The notes below the pieces were generated by a model. That model searched no databases. It saw nothing but the letters and a program-made list of their open reading frames with translations, and was not told the DNA's origin. Made by a program: the position numbers and the translations under genes. This document shows, in pieces, positions 58,485 to 64,000 of a DNA stretch of 64,000 nt (position 1 is its first letter; every line of letters starts with the position of its first letter). The stretch is taken from positions 3,500,001-3,564,000 of the forward strand of contig NC_011365.1 in assembly GCF_000021325.1 (NCBI RefSeq). Reading direction: 5' to 3'. Origin of the DNA: Gluconacetobacter diazotrophicus PA1 5. GTDB lineage: Bacteria > Pseudomonadota > Alphaproteobacteria > Acetobacterales > Acetobacteraceae.

Positions 58485-59380
58485 CGGGTGATTTCCAGGA
58501 ACGCGGCCTCGAGGTCGGGCGTGCGGATCTCCGCCACCTCCGCCACATGCCCGCGCATGCTGTCGCACCAGCCATCCACCAGGACGGCACCCGTCGCCTC
58601 GTTTCCTCCAAGCATTTTCAGGGCCGGACAACCCCGCAGCAGATCCGCCGGCAGCGCCGGGACGCCCTCGGCCGGCACGACCCAGCGGATCGAATCGCGG
58701 AAGCGGGCCATCGGCGTGTCATGGACGATCCTGCCCCGCGCGACGAACAGGGCGCGGGTGGCGACCTTTTCCAGGTCCGACAGGATGTGCGACGAAATCA
58801 GCACGCTGCGTTGCGACGCGGCACAGTAATCGGCCAGCAGCGTCATGAAATCGCGCCGGGCCTGCGGGTCCAGGCTGGCCACCGGTTCGTCCAGCACCAG
58901 GAAATCCGGCCGATGGCGAAAGGCCAGCACGATGGACAGCCGCTGCTTCTGCCCGCCGGACAGCCCCTTGACCCGGGCCGCCATATCCAGGTTCGCCCAA
59001 GCCAGCAGCGCCGGGTCGGGGGGCGGGGGCGGCACGGCGTAGAACGTGCCCAGATAGTCGATCAACTGCCCCACGCGGAACGAGGAAAAGGCGTTCATGC
59101 TCTGGGGCACGTACCCCGTGCGGGCGCGAATGTCCGGCGGCAACTCGCCGGCCTCGTGCCCGAAGATCTGGACGCTGCCCGAACTGGGCAGGAGAAAGCC
59201 GAGCAGGCAGCCGATCAGGGTGGATTTCCCCGCCCCGTTCGGCCCCAGCAGCGCCACGATCTCGCCGGGGGCGATGGAAGCCGAAATGCCGTCCAGCGCC
59301 CGACGATTGCCGAATGTCTTGACCAGATCGGCCATTTCGACGACCGATGGCGCGGTCGCGGCAGATGTTGCGTGCGTCAT
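58481..59380 (-). CDS. ABC transporter ATP-binding protein of the broken exporter
   Basis: A 299-residue ATPase of the ABC-2 exporter (CcmA/YhaQ-like) type. Walker A 'LLGPNGAGKSTLIG' (near residue 45), signature 'LSGGQKQRLSIVLA', Walker B 'FLVLDEPVASLDPQ' and the switch His in 'SVLISSHILSDLEK' are all intact. A run of five prolines before the signature domain and a C-terminal ~75-residue extension follow the family. Its permease partner, translationally coupled downstream, is disrupted by an IS256-family element, so the exporter is probably non-functional. The substrate is unknown. Confidence 0.92.
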   Translation of the reverse strand: MTHATSAATAPSVVEMADLVKTFGNRRALDGISASIAPGEIVALLGPNGAGKSTLIGCLLGFLLPSSGSVQIFGHEAGELPPDIRARTGYVPQSMNAFSSFRVGQLIDYLGTFYAVPPPPPDPALLAWANLDMAARVKGLSGGQKQRLSIVLAFRHRPDFLVLDEPVASLDPQARRDFMTLLADYCAASQRSVLISSHILSDLEKVATRALFVARGRIVHDTPMARFRDSIRWVVPAEGVPALPADLLRGCPALKMLGGNEATGAVLVDGWCDSMRGHVAEVAEIRTPDLEAAFLEITR

Positions 59381-59450
59381 CGGGCTCCTTGCCTGCAATG
59401 TTATGTCACATTATGGGCACATTGCGCGGAACTCAACCAGAGCGTGAACG

Positions 59451-60728
59451 TTACGCGCGATCGCACGCGCGGGCACGTGCCAGGTCGATCAGTGCCGCGA
59501 TGGACGGGGCGGACTTCGGATCGGCCAGCAGGTCGCACGCCAGCGACAGGGCCGCGCCCTGGCGGCCGACGCGGGCGACGATGTCCGGGATCGTGTCGAA
59601 GTCGGGCACGTGGGCATATCCGACGATGCGCCGAATGACCTCCATCGCGGCGAAGGCGATCGTGTCGGCCTCGACCTCGCGCATCATATCGTCCTGCGCC
59701 TGAAGCAGGCCGGTCGCGTCGTCGCGAAACAGGCTGGCGGCATAGGAGTCCCCGGTGCCGCCCCGCAGGGTGGCGACGCGCCACAGGTCCACGAATTCGT
59801 CCCGGAAAGCCGTCCAGAACCGCCCGATATCGCGCAGCGCGCGGTCGCGGCCGGCCGCGTTGCCCATGGCGAACAGGTGCAGCAGCAGATTGCCCACGAA
59901 CAGCCCGCAATCGAATCCGATCGGCCCGGGTGTTGCGAATTCCCCGTCGATGATGCGCGTGTCGGTGTCCGACACCATGACCGACCCGGTATGAAGGTCG
60001 CCATGCAGCAGCGCCTGGCGGCAGGTCAGGAAGCGCGCCTGCATCCGGCCGATGCTGCGGCGCACGCCGGGATCGGTGCGAATGCGCGCCGCGATGCCGT
60101 CCAGTGCGGGACTGAGCCAGTGATTGCGCGGATGAACGCGATACGGGTCGGTCAGGACCAGGTCGACGGTGATGCGCGTCAACGTATGGTTGCGCGAAAA
60201 CGGCTCCAGCAGGCGGGACACGTCCTCGAACGGCAGGGCCAGCGTCGTGGTGGGGAACGTGGCGCGTGCCACGAAGGTGCCGACGGCGCGCGCGGCATCC
60301 GGCCAGTCGCCGCCCCGCATCAGCCCGTGGCGCAGTACGACATGCCGGTCCAGGCTTTCCACCACCAGCACATACAGATCCGGGTCGAAATGCAGGATGT
60401 CGGGGGTCAGGTCCCCGACATGGGGCCGGACCGCGTGCAGGTACGCGGCCTCGAACCCCGTGCGGTCCAGCGGCATCTTCCAGTTCGGATCGACCCGGAC
60501 ATGGGGCAGGGACTGCTTGAAGCAGACACCGCCCCCGGTGCCATCGACCTGGGCGCCATCGACCAGGAAGACGTTATTGAGGTTGCCGTCGCTGACCTCG
60601 CGAATCCGCCATGTCCCCGGTGTGCCGCCCAGCCGCGCGGCCAGGGCGGGCCGGCTCGCCAGGAACGCGCGGATGCCGGCTTCATCCAGCGTGCGATATC
60701 CGGCCGGGGATTCGGGCGTGTCGGTCAT
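59451..60728 (-). CDS. mtnK: S-methyl-5-thioribose kinase
   Basis: A 425-residue kinase of the aminoglycoside phosphotransferase fold. 'REVSDGNLNNVFLV' is the nucleotide loop, 'VCFKQSLPHVRVDPNW' holds the ATP-contact Lys, 'ALLHGDLHTGSVMV' (near residue 235) is the catalytic HGDxHTGS motif, and 'RIIDGEFATPGP' the metal-binding segment. These match MtnK, which phosphorylates methylthioribose in methionine salvage. MtnA or other salvage genes are not in the window. It lies upstream of the ABC ATPase gene by 70 bp on the same strand and after an MFS gene. Confidence 0.92.
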   Translation of the reverse strand: MTDTPESPAGYRTLDEAGIRAFLASRPALAARLGGTPGTWRIREVSDGNLNNVFLVDGAQVDGTGGGVCFKQSLPHVRVDPNWKMPLDRTGFEAAYLHAVRPHVGDLTPDILHFDPDLYVLVVESLDRHVVLRHGLMRGGDWPDAARAVGTFVARATFPTTTLALPFEDVSRLLEPFSRNHTLTRITVDLVLTDPYRVHPRNHWLSPALDGIAARIRTDPGVRRSIGRMQARFLTCRQALLHGDLHTGSVMVSDTDTRIIDGEFATPGPIGFDCGLFVGNLLLHLFAMGNAAGRDRALRDIGRFWTAFRDEFVDLWRVATLRGGTGDSYAASLFRDDATGLLQAQDDMMREVEADTIAFAAMEVIRRIVGYAHVPDFDTIPDIVARVGRQGAALSLACDLLADPKSAPSIAALIDLARARACDRA

Positions 60729-60775
60729 GACCGAATCCTTACCGCCGGACCGCCCCCGCGTCACGTGGCGCGGGG

Positions 60776-62269
60776 TTACAGCATGCTGGACAGGGGCGGG
60801 GCGATCCGTTCCAGCGACTGGCATTCCGCATCGACCCCCCAGCGCATGGCGACGCCGGCCGCGATGATCATCAGGATCGCCGCCGCGGCATATCCCGCCG
60901 CGAGCGCCAGCAGGCTGCCCTGGCCGATCAGCCATCCGAACAGGAACGGCGACGCCACGCCGCCGAACAGCGTGCCCAGGGCATAGAACAGCGCGATGGT
61001 CAGCGAACGGATTTCCAGCGGGAAGATCTCGCTGGCCGTCAGGTAGGCCGCGCTGGCGGCAGCCGAGGCGAAGAAGAAGATCGCGACCCACGCCGCCGTC
61101 TGCAGCCACGCGTCCAGCATGCCCTTGGCGAACAGCACCGCCACGCCGGCCATCATCAGCCCGGATATAAGGTAGGTCAGGCCGATCATGCGCCGCCGCC
61201 CCACCGTGTCGAACCAGCGCCCCAGGACCAGCGGGCCCAGCAGGTTGCCGATCGCCAGCGGCAGGATATACATCCCCACCGTGCTGTCGGGCACATGGTC
61301 GTACTGGGTCAGGACCAGCCCGTAGGTGAAGAAGACGGCATTGTACAGGAAGGCCTGCGCCACCATCAGCACCAGCACGTAGGCGGCCCGCCCGCGATAG
61401 GGCCCGATGATGACCTGCAAAGCCTGCGGCAGGCCGAACGTGCCGGCGGGATAGATCTGGATGGTGTCCAGCACTTCCGAACCCCGCTGCACGCCGCAAT
61501 GCCGGGTTTCGATCATGGTGACGATGCGGGTCGCTTCGTCGATCCGGCGGTGGGTCATCAGCCAGCGCGGGCTTTCCGGAATCCAGCGGCGCAGGGCGAT
61601 GACCGTCAGGCCCAGCAGGGCGCCGATGGCGAAGACGGCCCGCCACCCTATGGTGACCGGCATGATGCTGCCGCGCAGCAGCAGCATCGACGCCCCGGCG
61701 CCCAGCGCGGCCCCGGCCCAGAACGTGCCGTTGACGATCAGGTCCACCCGGCCGCGCAGCCGGGCGGGCATCAGTTCGTCGATGGCGGAGTTGATGGCGG
61801 AATACTCGCCGCCGATGCCCATGCCGGTCACGAAGCGGAACAGCGCGAAGCTGGTCAGGTTCCACGACAGCGCGGTCATGCCCACGCCCAGGATGTACAG
61901 GCCCAGCGTGACGGTGAAGATCTGCCGCCGGCCCAGCCGGTCGCTCGCCCAGCCGAACAGCAGCGCGCCGATGACGGCGCCCGCGACATAGGCCGAGGCC
62001 GCGCCGCCGATACCTGCGGGCGAGAGGCCCAGCGTGTCCCCCCGCTGCAGGACCGGGGCCACCGAGCCGACGACCGTGACCTCCAGCCCGTCCAGAACCC
62101 AGGTGATGCCCAGCGCCACGACCACCAGCATGTGGAAGCGCGACCAGGGCAGCCGGTCCAGACGCGCGGGGATATCGGTGACGATGGGCGCGGCATGGGG
62201 GGAAAAGCGGGAGGAGGGATGGGGAGCCGCCCGGTCTGGTACCGGCCGGCGGGACGTCATTCCTGCCAT
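60776..62269 (-). CDS. Major facilitator superfamily transporter
   Basis: A 497-residue MFS protein with 12 predicted helices in two halves. The motif A loops are 'FGWASDRLGRRQIF' (first half) and 'GRWFDTVGRRRMIG' (second half); 'PESPRWLM' follows helix 6, as in the sugar-porter/metabolite:H+ symporter groups. 'FRFVTGMGIGGEYSAINSAIDELMP' is typical of the latter. The N-terminal ~40 residues are polar and probably disordered. Its substrate is unknown; lying 47 bp upstream of mtnK on the same strand, methylthioribose or a related pentose-type compound is a plausible guess. Confidence 0.88.
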   Translation of the reverse strand: MAGMTSRRPVPDRAAPHPSSRFSPHAAPIVTDIPARLDRLPWSRFHMLVVVALGITWVLDGLEVTVVGSVAPVLQRGDTLGLSPAGIGGAASAYVAGAVIGALLFGWASDRLGRRQIFTVTLGLYILGVGMTALSWNLTSFALFRFVTGMGIGGEYSAINSAIDELMPARLRGRVDLIVNGTFWAGAALGAGASMLLLRGSIMPVTIGWRAVFAIGALLGLTVIALRRWIPESPRWLMTHRRIDEATRIVTMIETRHCGVQRGSEVLDTIQIYPAGTFGLPQALQVIIGPYRGRAAYVLVLMVAQAFLYNAVFFTYGLVLTQYDHVPDSTVGMYILPLAIGNLLGPLVLGRWFDTVGRRRMIGLTYLISGLMMAGVAVLFAKGMLDAWLQTAAWVAIFFFASAAASAAYLTASEIFPLEIRSLTIALFYALGTLFGGVASPFLFGWLIGQGSLLALAAGYAAAAILMIIAAGVAMRWGVDAECQSLERIAPPLSSML

Positions 62270-62351
62270 GGGGGAATCCTGTCGAGGTGACGGTTGCTTT
62301 TTGCTTATTTCGTCATCCAGACCATTACCGGGTCGATGTCCGACCCTGCCA

Positions 62352-62804
62352 TCATGTTCGCGTGATCGGGCGCAGCAGGCACAGGCATTCGACCGACAGG
62401 CCGGGCAGCAGGACCAGATAGATCGCAGGGCCGCCCAGCCATCCGGCCAGGATCGCGGCCAGGGCCGCACCGCCCAGCATCATCCGTGCCCCGCCCCCCC
62501 GGGCCAGCAGGAACAGCCCGGTGCTGAGGGCGCACAGCAGGGCGGCCGCCAGCGCGCGGACGGGGTGATTCAGCAGGTCCGACCCCATGCCGCCCACGAC
62601 CTGGCCGAGGGGCGCGGCGTGTTCCGTGCGCCCCGCCATTCCGAACAGGAAGGAAAAGGGCAGGATCAGCGCCCCGAACACGTCGCGCAGCAGCAGGAAC
62701 AATCCACTGATCAGCGGCGCCATCATCAGGATGGCGACCGCGCCGCCCATGCTGGCGACGACGGTGACGATCGCGACGCGTCCTATTTTTTCTTGATCCA
62801 CCAT
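62352..62804 (-). CDS. Small integral membrane protein of unknown function
   Basis: A 150-residue protein with about four hydrophobic helices ('VAIVTVVASMGGAVAILMMAPLISG', 'DVFGALILPFSFLFGMAG', 'ALAAALLCALSTGLFLLA', 'MMLGGAALAAILAGWLGG'). It overlaps the end of the upstream coiled-coil gene by 22 nt, so the two are probably translated together. No domain is recognised; it resembles small membrane anchors. Confidence 0.75.
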   Translation of the reverse strand: MVDQEKIGRVAIVTVVASMGGAVAILMMAPLISGLFLLLRDVFGALILPFSFLFGMAGRTEHAAPLGQVVGGMGSDLLNHPVRALAAALLCALSTGLFLLARGGGARMMLGGAALAAILAGWLGGPAIYLVLLPGLSVECLCLLRPITRT

Positions 62805-63454
62805 TTGACGGGCTCGGGCTCGTCTTCCACCACCGGCGGGGCGGCGGTCCGGCGCGGACGACGCGGCGCCGTGGCGCGGACGGGCGCGGGCGGCCGGGGC
62901 GCCGAGGCCTCGCGCATGCTGCGGGCCAGATCCTGTTCCAGGCGGGCGATATCGGCCCGGGCGGCTGCCAGGCTGGATCTCAGCGCCAGGATCTCCTCGT
63001 CGCGGCTTGCGAGCCCGGCCTGGGCCTCGGCCAGTTCGATATCGGCATGCCCGATCCGGGTTTCCATCGAACGCAGGCTGGACTGGGCGTCGTGACAGGC
63101 GCGCTCGGCGTCTTCGCGCAGCTTCTGCTCGTGCCGCATCTGGTGGCGCAGGCGCTCGACCTCGCCCCCGTCATCCTGCGGGGCATGCAGCGTGCGGGCA
63201 GAGGCCGGGCGGGCGAGGGCATGATGTTCGACCCGGACGTCGCCGTCCTGGACGAACTTGCGCCGCCGCTGCGCGGGGTCGAAGGCACGGGCATTGCGCG
63301 GTGCGGACGGGCTCGGCGCCGATGACCCGGCGGGTTTCGACCCCAGGCGGGCAAGGGCCTGACGCAGCGCGTCCTCGCTGACTTCATCACGATTTTCAAT
63401 ATCGGCGTGTTCCGTTTCGCCGGAAAACGGAAACGATTCATTATATGCGGACAC
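62783..63454 (-). CDS. Coiled-coil protein of unknown function
   Basis: About 223 residues from a GTG at 63454; a TTG at 63496 is another option. Residues about 15-45 form an acidic start ('DEVSEDALRQALARL'), then a Pro/Ser linker, and a long heptad-type region (about 95-185: 'EVERLRHQMRHEQKLREDAERACHDAQSSLRSMETR', 'LALRSSLAAARADIARLEQDLARSM'). The basic Pro/Arg-rich tail ends 'VKWWIKKK'. It is likely cytoplasmic and linked to the membrane through its tail or the overlapping downstream gene. No homologue is recognised. Confidence 0.75.
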   Translation of the reverse strand: MSAYNESFPFSGETEHADIENRDEVSEDALRQALARLGSKPAGSSAPSPSAPRNARAFDPAQRRRKFVQDGDVRVEHHALARPASARTLHAPQDDGGEVERLRHQMRHEQKLREDAERACHDAQSSLRSMETRIGHADIELAEAQAGLASRDEEILALRSSLAAARADIARLEQDLARSMREASAPRPPAPVRATAPRRPRRTAAPPVVEDEPEPVKWWIKKK

Positions 63455-64000
63455 AGCAGGGACTCTCGAAATGAAAAGAAAAGATGGACGATCCAAAGTC
63501 GATTTTTTGTGAATTATTTTGTTTTGTGTCGTTTGTTTCGATCAGGCTTTTCATGGGAACATAAAGTAGAAATTTTGATGCCGAAGCCGGTCTGGTAACC
63601 TGGTTGCTTCGCGACCGCCGGCCTGGAGATGGTGGTTTTGACGAGCGTTCCGACACTTGCAGGATCTGCGACGATCTGCGGCGCGAAAGCAATTTGCTCT
63701 AATGAGGGTTACTTAACACGTTTCGCCAAGAAAATTCAAGGGTCTCGTGTCTGGAGTTCTTGGGATGCCATTTCTTCCAGCGAAGGTAGATGTGCAAACT
63801 GTCATCTGGCATTAATTTATTTCATGGCACGACATGATGTGCTGGCTTTTCATTGCCGTCGGGTCCGTCAACCGGCCCGTCAAATCTGCATCGCTGTTGG
63901 GATTCTATATTCAATACGATAAACGGATCGAACATCTGCGGATTTTAGATGAAATGGAAAAAATATGGGAATCGATCAGGGGTGATCTTCGTCGTTCTGT
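63455..64000. other. AT-rich end of the window without a supported gene
   Basis: About 550 bp with lower GC than the flanks. A 97-codon plus-strand frame (63629-63922) has no start signal or recognisable sequence and I do not call it. The stretch presumably contains the promoter for the coiled-coil/membrane pair and upstream DNA of a gene outside the window. Confidence 0.5.

Noticed and set aside
63629-63922. 97-codon frame near the right edge
   Set aside because: No ribosome binding site or recognisable sequence, and surrounding DNA is AT-rich intergenic-like.
1-64000. CRISPR arrays, rRNA or tRNA genes, prophage genes or T6SS structural genes
   Set aside because: Looked for and not seen; no repeated spacer-like pattern, no conserved RNA sequence and no TssB/C/Hcp/VgrG-like product.

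Overview
The window is GC-rich (roughly 65%) chromosomal DNA from an alphaproteobacterium, most likely an acetic acid bacterium of the Gluconacetobacter/Komagataeibacter type. Pointers to this are a MucR/Ros regulator, a probable hopanoid C-3 methylase, a Gluconobacter-type xylitol dehydrogenase, the alphaproteobacterial trxB/LysR/Lrp neighbourhood and Rhizobiales/Acetobacteraceae-type insertion sequences. The species call is inference from gene content only.

Layout. Positions 1-15.6 kb are mostly core genes: a DUF4130 (UdgX-associated) gene cut by the window edge, a YfcG-type GST, ribokinase, mucR, sppA, ihfB, a LysR gene, trxB, lrp, a translationally coupled pair of envelope glycosyltransferases (GT2-GtrA and GT39), a response regulator coupled to a NUDIX hydrolase, an exported CocE-type hydrolase and guaA, closed by two hairpins.

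Positions 16.1-31.9 kb hold one eleven-gene operon, the most unusual part of the window. Ten genes are joined by 4-nt stop/start overlaps; only srfB is preceded by a short gap. The operon combines (i) four related SrfA-like membrane proteins, (ii) SrfB, an actin/Hsp70-fold ATPase, (iii) SrfC, a P-loop GTPase-like protein, (iv) a Sel1-like single-pass membrane protein, and (v) a module resembling the periplasmic part of the Pseudomonas H1-T6SS Tag signalling pathway: a PpkA-like periplasmic vWA protein without a kinase, a TagT-like ABC ATPase, a TagS-like FtsX/MacB-fold permease and a TagR-like formylglycine-generating-enzyme fold protein. No T6SS structural gene, kinase or phosphatase is in the window. 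Two coiled-coil lipoproteins (31.99-33.17 kb) converge on the operon across a shared hairpin and may be its outer-membrane partners. A perfect 18-bp palindrome sits just upstream of the first gene.

Positions 33.5-36.2 kb are an IS630-family element split by an IS110/IS1111-type element; the 3' non-coding part of the inner element looks like a bridge/seek RNA. From 36.5 to 46 kb comes carbohydrate metabolism: an orphan sugar-binding protein, an AraC regulator, xylitol dehydrogenase, two hexose-phosphate mutases, an alpha/beta hydrolase and an exported isoaspartyl peptidase. From 46 to 56 kb lie copper export (a metallochaperone and CopA), the hopanoid methylase, an HNH protein, gluQRS and two tandem aspartate aminotransferase-like genes. 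From 55.7 to 59.4 kb an ABC exporter has its permease gene broken by an IS256-family element with a perfect 8-bp target duplication; the permease reading frame is restored when the insertion is removed in silico. The end holds mtnK, an MFS transporter, a small membrane protein and a coiled-coil protein, then about 550 bp without a supported gene.
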